Below are positions 36,137 to 45,754 of a stretch of 64,000 bases of DNA, piece after piece. Origin of the DNA: CBDCGJ01 sp965216645 (GTDB lineage: Bacteria > Pseudomonadota > Alphaproteobacteria > GCA-2731375); the NCBI GenBank assembly GCA_965216645.1, contig CBDCGJ010000016.1, forward strand, positions 9,857 through 73,856, written 5' to 3'. Position numbers and translations under genes: made by a program. The notes beneath the pieces were generated by a model. That model searched no databases and was not told the origin of the DNA. It saw only the letters and a program-made list of their open reading frames with translations. Numbering within the stretch: position 1 is the first letter of the stretch; every line of letters starts with the position of its first letter.

Positions 36137-38605
36137 CTATTTTTTCTTTTTGCATTTTGGTTTTGGAAATCCCTTTCTTGGATAGTTATAGTGTACACCG
36201 TCTGACATCTTTCGACCTCTGGCATCTGTACTATGAAAGTGCGGCTCCGAATCTGGAAAGGACTTCGTGTTTGGATGTTTCATAACGGGGCCTTTGCCGC
36301 TCTTCTTCGCTGCTTCTTTTGCGCGTTTTTTTGTCGAGAATTTGGGAAAATGACGCCTCGGTTTTCCACTACCCCCTACACCACGTGCATTATGCACCCA
36401 AACCTTCTCGGTGCCGACAAAAAATGTGTGAAAGTTGTCAATCTCCAAATTGAATGCTGGCGCAATTTGCTTCATGCGTTCGCTGTGCACTACGGTCGAC
36501 CATTCTCCACCGGAAGTCATCAACTGGTCGCCAACCCGCAAGGTCGAAGCTTCGGCCCAGCCTTTGTTTTTCAGATAGAAGGGATGTCCATCAGTCGTGA
36601 TAAGGGTATTGATAGAGCTTTCGCCAGCGTTACCGATTAACTTTAGCTGTAACTGATCGGAGTGGTTAGAGAACAAGACGTCGACGACTCGCTGGTAGGT
36701 TTCCTGTCCCGATAACTCATCACGCGCAAGGACCATGTCGCCAGGTTCGAGATTTGCAATTTCGATAGGGCCCTGATCTGTATGCACTAAAGTGTCGGGC
36801 GAAAAACTGCTATCATTATCGAACTCAATTGGGCAGCTATCATCCGGTTTTTTCCGCTTTTTTAGTAGCTTCTTACCCTTCGCCGCCAATTTCGCAACCT
36901 TCAGCGGCTTAAAGGGATCGCAGGGATTGAGGGCGTCGGCGACTTCGACGATGAGGGCGAGATTTGGATCTTCGATCACTTCGGTCGCCGTTACTATCGC
37001 GCCGAGGACGCTGGTGAAGAGGCAGGCGAGCGCCTTGCCGACGCCGCGGATGCCGGGGGCGGCCGCGCCGCCGATGACGCCGGTGCCGGCGCGGCCGGCG
37101 GCGGTGAGGCCGCTCGGGTCGATTAGGTTGACGGGATCGTTGAAGACGTAGGCGTAGAGATTTGAGTCACCGCCGGCGAAGCCGATGGGGTCGGAACTGA
37201 TGAAACGTCCCGCTTTCGGGTCGTAGTATCTTGCGCGGTAGAAGTAGAGGCCGCTTTCGGGGTCGTATTCGCGGGCGGTGAAGCCGTAGGGGTTGGCGAC
37301 GGTTTCGGTGACGCTTATCCGGTTGCCGAAGGCGTCGTAGATGTAGTCGTTGACGACGGCGCCGGCGGCGTCAGTGACGTGGCTGATGGAGCCGTCCTGG
37401 GCGGCGTGGAAGTAGTAGGTCTGGCCGCCTCTCTCCATCACGAGCGGGTGATCCACGTAGGGGCCGTGGCTGTATTTGGCCAATAAGGCGCCGCTGGCGT
37501 CGAACTCGGCGAGGATGTCCCAGCCGTCGTAGAGGTATCTGGTGACGGTGCCGTTGACGTTTTTCTCGATGCGGCGGCCGAAGGCGTCGTAGGCGTAGGT
37601 CGCGGTGGTGGTGTCCGGGAAGGTGATCTGGATCAGGCGGTCGAGGCTATCCCAGGTATACGTCGTGACGTCGCCGCTGGCCTTGTCGGTCTTGCTCGTG
37701 AGGTTGCCGTTGGCGTCGTAGACGTAGCTATAGGCATCGTCCTCGAGCAGGCGGTTGGCGTCGTCGTGGCTGTGAGACACGCTGGCGTGGGAGTTCGTCC
37801 GGTTGCCCTCGGCGTCGTGGCGTAGCTTTCATTGCCCTCCGTGTCGGTGACGGCGGCCAGGCGGTTGAGCTGGTCGTAGAGGTAGGAGCGCGTCCGCGTC
37901 TGGCCCGTAATGCCGGTGATGTTGCCGGCGGCGTCGTGGCTCAGCGCGTTCTGGACGAAGGGGCTGCCGCCGGCGCTGTGGTCGAGGCCGGTGAGGAGGC
38001 TGGTCGCGCTGCCATATTGGAACGCGGCTGCGTTGCCGTTCGGGAACGCGATCGTCGCCATCTGGCCGCCGGGGCGGTAGGTGAGCGTGAGCGGGCCGCC
38101 GGCGGGTGGGGTCAGGCCGGTCATGCGGTCGTTGAGGTCGTGGGCGAAGGCCCAGCTGCCCAACGTGCCGCCGGCAAGCGCCGATCGGTTGTCCCGGCGG
38201 TCGTAGCTGTGGCTCAGCGTGTGCTGGGGCTGCAGGCCGGCCGGACCGGTGGCGGCCGTCGCCAGCCGGTGGATGACGTCGTAGGTGAAGGCCAGGTCCG
38301 AGTGATTGTCGTTCGCCGCTGTCAGATTGTCGAACGCGTCATAGACGTAGTTCACGGTGCCGTCGGGCTTGGTCACCTGGGTCAGACGGCTCAGCGCGTC
38401 ATAGGCATAGGCGAATACCTGGCCCCTGGGATCGATCAGGCCGGTCAGATTGTCGGAAGAGGCGAGGAGCGCTGGAGCGCGACCGGGAACGAAACTTCAT
38501 CATAGCTGTAGGCAAAGGTCTCCAGCGCCGGATTGGTGCGCCGGATCACCCGGTCGAACAGGTCGTGGGCGAAGGTCGTGACCTTGCCGTTGGCGTTGGT
38601 CAGGC
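36137..38605 (-). pseudogene. Rhs cassette 4: frameshifted YD/Rhs fragment with HINT and basic HxH toxin tip
   Basis: The YD repeats begin beside the spacer at about 38605, carry a palindromic insert at 38455-38499, and lose frame near 37818, where one base is missing compared with other cassettes (GCGTCGTGGCG against GCGTCGTAGGCG). From 37780 an open frame of 547 codons covers the last YD repeats, the Rhs core, the HINT domain ('SFSPDTLVHTDQGPIEIANL' to 'FFVGTEKVWVHN') and a tip 'SGKPRRHFPKFSTKKRAKEA', 'NTKSFPDSEPHFHSTDARGR', 'KMSDGVHYNYPRKG'. The His-rich 'PHFH' suggests a metal-dependent nuclease, but I cannot name it. Confidence 0.8.
38455..38499. repeat. Short GC-rich palindromic insert (single unit)
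   Basis: GAAGAGGCGAGGAGCGCTGG...AGCGCGACCGGGAAC plus GAAACTTC is inserted after 'GGTCAGATTGTC' in cassette 4. This is the identical insertion point to the copies in cassettes 2, 3 and 7. Confidence 0.75.
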
Positions 38606-38608
38606 AAT

Positions 38609-38775
38609 TAGGTCAGCATTATTGACCTATGTTTCACGTGAAACAAAGGTCAGCATTACTGCCGATTCGAGTTGGACACGGGGGAGATTAGGAGTTGCTC
38701 AAATAGCCTGACTTTCTGCCGTTTTTCGGGAATTATGCAGCGGCTGCAAAATGGACTCTGTCCAATTCCAGGTAC
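38609..38775. repeat. Inter-cassette spacer module (between cassettes 3 and 4)
   Basis: TAGGTCAGCATTATTGACCTA, then a parS, GGTCAGCATTACTGCC, the conserved middle, and TGGACTCTGTCCA (38752-38764) where the outer T and A of the palindrome have changed. Its right side is joined to an IS110 fragment at about 38776. Confidence 0.85.
38630..38645. promoter_or_regulatory. parS-like ParB-binding site
   Basis: Perfect TGTTTCACGTGAAACA in the spacer between the cassette 3 immunity gene and the cassette 4 Rhs fragment. Confidence 0.75.
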
Positions 38776-39020
38776 AATATTCACCGCTTGGCGCCGCAAG
38801 GTCGCGGCCAGAACCACCGGATCGCTCGCCACGGCACCGCGCCAGTGCACTTTACCCTCCCGATCCATCAGGCAAATATGCGTCTTCTTGTCAGAAACGT
38901 CCAAACCGGCATAGACTTCGCTCATAGGGTCATCCTCCTTATTGAAGCGGTCCATTGGACCGGCTTTGGGCCATAAAGAGGAGGACCCGACTTCAATTAC
39001 GCCAAGTCCCCGGAATTCAT
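38776..39020 (-). mobile_element. IS110-family element, 5' fragment only
   Basis: ATG 38925 begins 'MSEVYAGLDVSDKKTHICLM', the N-terminal DEDD region of an IS110-type transposase. After about 48 residues ('ATLRRQAVNIVP') the sequence passes straight into the spacer module at 38776. Upstream (38926-39020) is the usual non-coding leader, with GAGGATGACC and 'CTTCAATTACGCCAAGTCCCC'. It is not functional. Confidence 0.75.
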
Positions 39021-39031
39021 AACTCAACAAA

Positions 39032-39493
39032 TTATTCTATATTATTTGCAACTTTTTCATCGTACCAAACATGATTATCTATCCAATCAAGTAAAAACCG
39101 ATATCCGAACGGTAATGCCATGTATACAGCAACTTCAGGTCGATGATCGCATATATGATAAAAATGTTCTGTCTTCAAGGTGTTGACATCTCCATTGTAA
39201 TCATCTGTGGTTAACCACCATCCGCTCATGTGTTTAGGAGACGGATATCGAACGCCCTCTACAGGACTAACATTATTCAGAATGCCATCAGAAACTACGA
39301 CTAATTGCTTTTTATCTACGGGAAAAAAACCCTCATCAAAATGCAAACAGCATTCCTTCTGTCGATCGATGATGTTTCGCATGGCTTTATTGTTCTGAAA
39401 TATTGTCATCGATTCTGGATAAACTCGATAGAAGTTTAGTTTCTTGTTGGACTCGATAATGATTTTCTGAATACTTGGGTCAATATTTAGCAC
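39032..39493 (-). CDS. Putative immunity protein of cassette 3
   Basis: 153 residues from ATG 39493 ('MLNIDPSIQKIIIESNKKLN'), starting within 7 bp of the toxin stop. The C-terminal half 'SGWWLTTDDYNGDVNTLKTE', 'HFYHICDHRPEVAVYMALPF' resembles small Imm33/DUF2185-like immunity proteins ('SGWyf' followed by a proline-rich 'LP-G' end). The assignment is tentative. AT-rich, cytosolic. Confidence 0.65.
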   Translation of the reverse strand: MLNIDPSIQKIIIESNKKLNFYRVYPESMTIFQNNKAMRNIIDRQKECCLHFDEGFFPVDKKQLVVVSDGILNNVSPVEGVRYPSPKHMSGWWLTTDDYNGDVNTLKTEHFYHICDHRPEVAVYMALPFGYRFLLDWIDNHVWYDEKVANNIE

Positions 39494-41459
39494 CTCTGTC
39501 TAACGAAGATCTTTCAGTTTCTCTTTCAGCTTTCTCAAAGCTTGGGTAACTTGCCCACCTTGCCTACGACTACAAGATTGGCAATGCGGAAACAACCTTT
39601 GAATGATAGGACAAAAAGCGCTTGCGGGCTGGTGATCAAGAATCCAGTTAAGCGTCTTGGTTCCAGGATTCTTTGTCCCACAAGAATGACAACCGTATTT
39701 GTTGCCGATCTTGTTCATAGTTTTGCGCTCTTTTGTCCTAAAACCTCTTCCAGGTCCTCGAGCAGGGATGGATTTTTTCCCGAACGGTCCGACTTCAAGC
39801 GTGTTGGGTTTCTTTCCATTGTGAACCCAAGTTTTCTCCGCGCCGACGAAATACGTATGAGCTTGAGTCACTTCAATGTTAAAGGCCGGTGCGATTTGCT
39901 CAAGGCGCTCGGTGTGGTAAACCGACAGCCAATTACCACCAGACGTCATTATCTTGTCGCCAACTTTTAGAACCGACGCATCGACCCACCCCGTGTCCTT
40001 CAGGTAGAACGGATGACCGTCCGTTGTAATAAGAGTCTCGACAACTTCGCCGTTCAGGCTTTTTGCGAGCTTCAGTTCCAACTGATCGGCGTGGTTTGAG
40101 AAGAAGATGTCGATGACCGGTTGGTAGGTCTCTTGTCCCGTCAGCTCATCGCGGGCCAGGACCATGTCGCCGGGTTCTAGTTTAGAGATCTCCACAGGCC
40201 CCCGGTCTGTCTGCACCAGGGTGTCCGGCGCAAAGCTGTTGCCGAAGCCCAAAAATCCACGGAGGCGATGCATCAGCTTGTTTGCTCGGCAAGACCTACT
40301 CTTCTTCATACCGAGCGGGGCGAATCTTCGGCAGGGATTAACGGCATCGTTCACTGCGATGATGAGGTCGAGATTTGGATCGTCGATGACAGCGTTGGCG
40401 GCGTCTAGACCGCTGAGGATGACGTCGAACAGACAGGCGAGGGCCTGGCCCACGCGGTCGATTCTGCTGGCGGCTGCCGCCCCGATCGAGCCCGTCCCGG
40501 CTCGGCCGGCGGCGGAGAGGCCGCTCGGGTCGATCAGGTTGACGGGGTCGTTGAAGACATACGCATAGAGGTTGCTGTCGCCGCCGGCGAAGCCGATGGG
40601 GTCGGAACTTATGAACCTGCCGGCCTGCGGGTCGTAGTAGCGGGCGCGGTAGAAGTAGAGGCCGGATTCGGGGTCGTATTCTCTGGCGGTGAAGCCGTAG
40701 GGGTTAGCGACGGTCTCCGTCACGGAAATGCGGTTGCCGAAGGCGTCGTAGATGTAGTCGTTGACGACGGCGCCGGCGGCGTCTGTCACATGGCTGATGG
40801 AGCCGTCCTGGGCGGCGTGGAAGTAGTAGGTTTGGCCGGCGCGTTCCATGACCAGGGGGTGGTCGACGTATGGACCGTGGCTGTATTTGGCCAACAAATT
40901 CCCCGTGCCGTCGAATTCGGCGAGGATGTCCCAGCCGTCATACAGATATCTTGTGACCGTGCCGTTGACGTTTTTCTCGATGCGGCGGCCGAAGGTGTCG
41001 TAGGCGTAGGTCGCCGTGGACGTATCCGGGAAGGTGATCTGGATCAGGCGGTCGAGGCTATCCCAGGTGTAGGTGGTGACGTCGCCGGTGGTCTTGTCGG
41101 TCTTGCTGGTGAGGTTGCCGTTGGCGTCGTAGACGTAGCTGTAGGCGTCGTCTTCCAGGAGGCGGTTGGCGTCGTCGTGACTGTGGCTGACGCTGGCGTG
41201 GGAGTTCGTCCGGTTGCCCTCGGCGTCGTAGCCATAGCTCTCATTGCCTTCCGTGTCCGTGACGGCGGCCAGGCGGTTGAGCTGGTCGTAGAGGTACGAC
41301 CGGCTGCGGCTCAGGCCGGTGATGCCGGTGATATTGCCGGCGGCGTCGTGGCTGAGGGCGTTCTGCACGAAGGGGCTGCCGCCGGCGCTGTGGTCGAGGC
41401 CGGTCAGGAGGCTGGTCGCGCTGCCATACTGGAACGCGGCGGCGTTGCCGTTCGGGAAG

Positions 41460-41571
41460 GTACAAGAGGCGAGGAGCGGCCTCGGACACCGTGTCTGCCT
41501 CAACCGAAAGGGTCTGCCGGGCCGCGACAGGGAAATGGAGGGAGCGGGCCGAAGGGCCGCGGGTCGCCATT
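41460..41571. repeat. Longer composite palindromic insert
   Basis: About 110 bp replace the codons after 'FPNG' in cassette 3. The outer parts look like the short insert family (ACAAGAGGCGAGGAGCGGCC ... GCCGCGACAGGGAAATGGAG). A central 'GACACCGTGTCTGCCTCAAC' with 'GGGAGCGGGCCGAAGGGCCG' behind it makes it a nested or extended version. Confidence 0.6.
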
Positions 41572-41841
41572 TGGCCGCCGGGGCGGTAGGTCAGGGTCAG
41601 CGGGCCGCCGGTGGGCGGGGTCAGGCCGGTCATGCGGTCGTTCAGGTCGTGGGCGAAGGCCCAGGTCCCGAGCGCGCCGCCGGCGAGACCGGCGCGGTTA
41701 TCGCGGCGGTCGTAGCTGTGGCTCAGCACATGCTGGGGCTGCAGACCGGCCGGGCCGGTGGTGGCGGTGGCCAGCCGGTGGATGACATCGTAGGTGAAGG
41801 CCAGGTCCGAACTGTTGTCGTTCGCCGCGGTCAGGTTATCG

Positions 41842-41885
41842 CAAGAGGCGCGGAGCGCGCGAGCGCGACCGGGAACAAATCTTTG
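41842..41885. repeat. Short GC-rich palindromic insert (single unit)
   Basis: CAAGAGGCGCGGAGCGCGCG...AGCGCGACCGGGAAC plus AAATCTTTG interrupts the 'DNLTAA' YD repeat of cassette 3, the same site as the copy at 28771 in cassette 5. Confidence 0.75.
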
Positions 41886-42007
41886 TCATAGGCGTAACTC
41901 ACCGTGCCCTCGGTGCCGGGCTTGGTCACTTGGGTCAGCCGGCTGAGCGCGTCATAGGCATAGGCGAAGACCTGCCCCTTGGGATCGATCAGACCGGTCA
42001 GATTGTC

Positions 42008-42051
42008 AGAAGAGGCGCGGAGCGCGTGAGCGCGACAGGGAACGAAACTTC
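42008..42051. repeat. Short GC-rich palindromic insert (single unit)
   Basis: AGAAGAGGCGCGGAGCGCGT...GAGCGCGACAGGGAAC plus GAAACTTCG interrupts the 'DNLTGL' YD repeat of cassette 3, the same site as in cassettes 2, 4 and 7. Confidence 0.75.
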
Positions 42052-42161
42052 GTCGTAACTGTAGGCAAAGGTCTCCAACGCCGGATTGGTGCGCCGGATC
42101 ACACGGTCGAACAGATCGTGGGCGAACACCGTGACCTTGCCGAACTCGTCGTCGACGGCGG

Positions 42162-42330
42162 TAGGTCAGTATGGCTGACCTATGTTTCACGTGAAACAAA
42201 GGTCAGCAATGCTGCCAATTCGGGTTGGACTTGGGGGAGATTAGCGAGCGCTGAAGTGGCTATATCTTCTCACTTTATTGGGAATTTGGTTGCGGCTGCA
42301 AACTGGACTCTGTCCAGTTTTATCAACATT
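42162..42330. repeat. Inter-cassette spacer module (between cassettes 2 and 3)
   Basis: TAGGTCAGTATGGCTGACCTA hairpin (42162), parS, GGTCAGCAATGCTGCC, 'TTGGACTTGGGGG', 'ACTGGACTCTGTCCAGT' (42301-42317, where the palindrome has changed symmetrically to ACTGGAC...GTCCAGT), then an AT-rich tail. The compensating change on both arms suggests that symmetry is maintained. Confidence 0.85.
42183..42198. promoter_or_regulatory. parS-like ParB-binding site
   Basis: Perfect TGTTTCACGTGAAACA in the spacer between the cassette 2 immunity gene and the cassette 3 Rhs fragment. Confidence 0.75.
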
Positions 42331-42486
42331 CTAACAATTTTACTTGAAAAAGTTATATGCTGTCCTCGTTAAACAGCAGCCTAATTTTATATGCGAGAGA
42401 ATAGTAGTTTGCCGGAAAAATCTGTATACAGTCACTTAGTTTCAATAGAGTCAGGCTCTCAAAAATCCCTGTTATTTGAAAATAGG

Positions 42487-42945
42487 TTAATCCGGTCTGA
42501 TTATCAAAAATATTTCCTTTAGTGTTGCTATCAATAGATCTAATGTTTCTAAATCAAATAAAGTGGCATTGCTGTTTGTTTCAAAATCTAATTCGTCTGA
42601 GATTTCGACGTCAAAATAGCAGTTAGACCCATCGCTCTCAATGCACAAAGTATAGCTTACATGGAGTTTATCTACTTTTTCTGAATTATAAATGTAATCG
42701 AATCCGCTTTGAATTTTTTCTTCAAATTCATTATTTTCTAAACTACCGTCTTTTATGCTTATTTGTAGTTTTTCAAGCAAGTCAATTAAATCATTCAAAA
42801 ATTTATAATCAAGCTGAAACTCTAAATCCCATCCATTTATAATTGAGATCCAAATAGCATTATTGCTCGCTAGCCGAATATTAATCCAGGAATCTACCTT
42901 ATCTTTAAGATCGTAGTATTTTATGCTTGCGCCATCATTATTCAT
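42487..42945 (-). CDS. Putative immunity protein of cassette 2
   Basis: 152 residues from ATG 42945 ('MNNDGASIKYYDLKDKVDSW'). The protein is acidic, AT-rich and cytosolic ('FLNDLIDLLEKLQISIKDGS', 'LLIATLKEIFLIIRP'). It starts 77 bp after the toxin stop, a wider gap than in other cassettes. I do not recognise the family. The preceding toxin is very basic, again an acidic/basic pair. Confidence 0.6.
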   Translation of the reverse strand: MNNDGASIKYYDLKDKVDSWINIRLASNNAIWISIINGWDLEFQLDYKFLNDLIDLLEKLQISIKDGSLENNEFEEKIQSGFDYIYNSEKVDKLHVSYTLCIESDGSNCYFDVEISDELDFETNSNATLFDLETLDLLIATLKEIFLIIRPD

Positions 42946-43022
42946 TTAATATTCACTTTTATTTATGAATATAACCCGAATTTTCATTGGTAAATCTCCC
43001 AATAAAAATCTCTAATATGTCG

Positions 43023-45593
43023 TCATTTTTTCCTTTTCCTCTTCCATCGTCCCCGATACTGTACGTTCTTGACTTTACAGCCACCTGGTACAAATGTGAG
43101 GCGTATGCCATTCTTTTCCGTGTGAATGTGCGTTCCTTTATGCCATTTCGGGCCCGGCTTCCTTTCATAGCCATGGTTTTCCCAGGTGATTTTTCTTCCT
43201 CCAGGTGTCTTCCAAATCGTTTTGTCACGCCCAGGTGTCCCATCTGGCATTCCTTGAGTCCCCGGAGGTACGTCTGGCATATCGGTGCCTGGTCCAAACC
43301 GACGCTCCATTCCTTTCTTCGTTCTCGGCCATCTCCTTCCATTATGCACCCAAGCTCCGTTTCCACCTACGAAGAATGTGTGGTCGTCAGCCACTTCTAG
43401 ATTGAAGGCAGGTGCGACCTGTTTTATGCGTTCGCTGCGGTGCATGGTCAACCAATCGCCACCGGACGACATAACCTCGTCGCCGACTTTCAGAGTCGAC
43501 GCGTCAACCCAACCCTTGTCTTTTAAGTAGAAGGGATGACCATCGGTGGTGGTTAGAGTTTCAACGACGCTACCGTCTGAGTCCTTAGCAAGTTTCAATT
43601 CCAGCTGATCGGCATGGTTGGAGAAGAATATCTCTAGGACCGGCTGATAGCTTTCCTCACCCGTCAACTCGTCACGAGCCAGGACCATGTCGCCCGGTTC
43701 GAGTTTGGCGATCTCCACAGGTCCCCGGTCGGTCTGGACCAACGTGTCTGGGGCGAAGCTGTTGTCGCTTGCTGTGCCGAGCGCGAACCCGATGCCGGCA
43801 GCCGCTCCTAGGCGGCGCATTAGCTTCTTGGCCTTGCACATACCGCCTTTCAGCCCCTTGGGCACAAACTTCCTGCAGGGATTGAGGGCGTCGTTCGCCG
43901 CGACGATGAGATCCAAATTCGGATCGTTGATGACGGCGTTGGCGGCGTCGAGGCCGCTGAGGATGACGTCGAAGAGGCAGGCGAGGGCTTTGCCGGTGCG
44001 GTTAATACTGCCGGCGGCTGCCGCGCCGATCGTGCCAGTCCCAGCGCGGCCGGCGGCGCTGAGGCCGCTCGGGTCGATCAGGTTGACCGGGTCATTGAAG
44101 ACATACGCATAGAGATTGCTGTCGCCGCCGGTGAAGCCGATGGGGTCGCTGGAGATGAACCTGCCGGCCTGCGGGTCGTAGTAGCGGGCGCGGTAGAAGT
44201 AGAGGCCGGATTCGGGGTCGTATTCACGGGCGGTGAAGCCGTAGGGGTTGGCGACGGTTTCGGTGACGGAGATGCGGTTGCCGAAGGCGTCGTAGATGTA
44301 CTCGTTGACGACGGCACCGGCGGCGTCGGTGACGTGGCTGATGGAGCCGTCTTGGGCGGCATGGAAGTAATAGGTTTGGCCGGCGCGTTCCATGACCAGG
44401 GGGTGGTCCACGTAAGGGCCGTGGCTGTATTTGGCCAACAGGGTGCCCGTGCCGTCGAACTCGGCGAGGATGTCCCAGCCGTCGTAGAGGTATCTGGTGA
44501 CGGTGCCGTTGACGTTTTTCTCGATGCGGCGGCCGAAGGCGTCGTAGGCGTAGGTCGCGGTGGTGGTGTCCGGGAAGGTGATCTGGATCAGGCGGTCGAG
44601 GCTATCCCAGGTATACGTCGTGACGTCGCCGCTGGCCTTGTCGGTCTTGCTCGTGAGGTTGCCGTTGGCGTCGTAGACGTAGCTATAGGCATCGTCCTCG
44701 AGCAGGCGGTTGGCGTCGTCGTGGCTGTGAGACACGCTGGCGTGGGAGTTCGTCCGGTTGCCCTCGGCGTCGTAGGCGTAGCTTTCATTGCCCTCCGTGT
44801 CGGTGACGGCGGCTAGGCGGTTGAGCTGGTCGTAGAGATAGGACCGGCTGCGGCTCAGGCCCGTGATGCCGGTGATATTGCCGGCGGCGTCGTGGCTCAG
44901 CGCGTTCTGCACGAAGGGGCTGCCGCCGGCGCTGTGGTCGAGGCCGGTCAGGAGGCTGGTCGCGCTGCCATACTGGAACGCGGCGGCGTTGCCGTTCGGG
45001 AACGCGATGGTCGCCATCTGCCCGCCGGGGCGGTAGGTCAGCGTGAGCGGGTCTCCGGTGGGCGGGGTCAGGCCGGTCATGCGGTCGTTCAGGTCGTGGG
45101 CGAAGGCCCAGGTCCCGAGCGCCCCGCCGGCGAGACCGGCGCGGTTGTCGCGACGGTCGTAACTGTGGCTCAGCACATGCTGGGGCTGCAGGCCGGCCGG
45201 ACCGGTGGTCGCCGTGGCCAGGCGGTGAATCACGTCATAGGTGAAGGCCAGATCCGACGCGTTATCGTTTGCCCCGGTTAGGTTATCGAAGCTGTCATAG
45301 GCGTATGTCACCGTGCCCTCGGTACCCGGCTTGGTGACCTGGGTCAGACGGCTGAGCGCGTCATAGGCATAGGCGAAGACCTGCCCCTTGGGATCGATCA
45401 GACCGGTCAGATTGTCAGAAGAGGCGTTGAGCGCGCGAGCGCGACCGGGAACCTAGATATGGCGCGGAGCGCGTCAGCGCGACAGGGAACAGATCTTTGT
45501 CATAGCTGTAGGCAAAGGTCTCCAACGCCGGATTACGCGGTCGATGAGATCGTGGGCGAACACCGTGACCTTGCCGATGTCGTCGGCGGTGGA
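43023..45593 (-). CDS. Rhs cassette 2: YD/Rhs fragment with HINT and basic His-containing toxin tip
   Basis: An open frame of 762 codons (43023-45311) follows a 5' part that carries a double palindromic insert (45417-45498). It contains about 10 YD repeats, the Rhs core, the HINT domain ('SFAPDTLVQTDRGPVEIAKL' to 'FFVGGNGAWVHN') and a tip of about 107 residues: 'RDKTIWKTPGGRKITWENHG', 'KWHKGTHIHTEKNGIRLTFV', ending 'RWKRKRKK'. The basic character and the 'HKGTHIH' cluster suggest a nuclease, but the family is not recognised. Nucleotides from about 43910 to 44900 look virtually identical to cassette 5 (27360-28350), which points to recent exchange. Confidence 0.8.
45417..45498. repeat. Two tandem short GC-rich palindromic inserts
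   Basis: Two units (GAGGCGTTGAGCGCGCG... and GGCGCGGAGCGCGTCAGCGC...) separated by 'CTAGATATG', inserted after 'GTCAGATTGTC' in cassette 2. The linker matches that in the triple insert at 21073. Confidence 0.75.
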
Positions 45594-45594
45594 G

Positions 45595-45690
45595 ATAGGT
45601 CAGCAATGATGCCGATTCCATTTGGGCACGGGGGAGAGCTGAAATGGCTTGTAATTGTTCTTTTTTGCGTCATAGCTATCGAATCAAGTT
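45595..45690. repeat. Inter-cassette spacer module, shortened, parS lost
   Basis: ATAGGTCAGCAATGATGCC (45595-45613) joins the first GGTCAGCA directly to the text that normally follows the second GGTCAGCA. The hairpin arm and parS between these direct repeats are missing. 'TTTGGGCACGGGGGAGAGCT' and 'GGCTTGTAATTG' of the module follow, but the TTGGAC palindrome is gone. Confidence 0.7.
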
Positions 45691-45754
45691 GAATTCGGCC
45701 TAGCTTCAGCAAATAAAACCAGCATTTTACTTGGAAACCTAACCATTTTCCTTA

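Larger units (their letters stand above)
39500..42161 (-). pseudogene. Rhs cassette 3: YD/Rhs fragment with HINT and zinc HNH-like toxin tip
   Basis: The YD repeats begin beside the spacer at about 42161 and are broken by palindromic inserts at 42008, 41842 and 41460. From 41503 a 667-codon frame runs through YD repeats, the Rhs core, the HINT domain ('SFAPDTLVQTDRGPVEISKL' to 'YFVGAEKTWVHN') and the tip 'KTMNKIGNKYGCHSCGTKNP', 'LNWILDHQPASAF', 'RLFPHCQSCSRRQGGQVTQA'. CxxC, a central DHQP and a second CxxC match a zinc-bound HNH/treble-clef nuclease arrangement. The downstream half is intact, so recombination could restore it to a full gene. Confidence 0.8.

Noticed and set aside
42959..43366. 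135-codon minus-strand frame overlapping the cassette 2 toxin
   Set aside because: It is an alternative frame of the toxin tip region; the in-frame continuation from the HINT domain is the supported reading.
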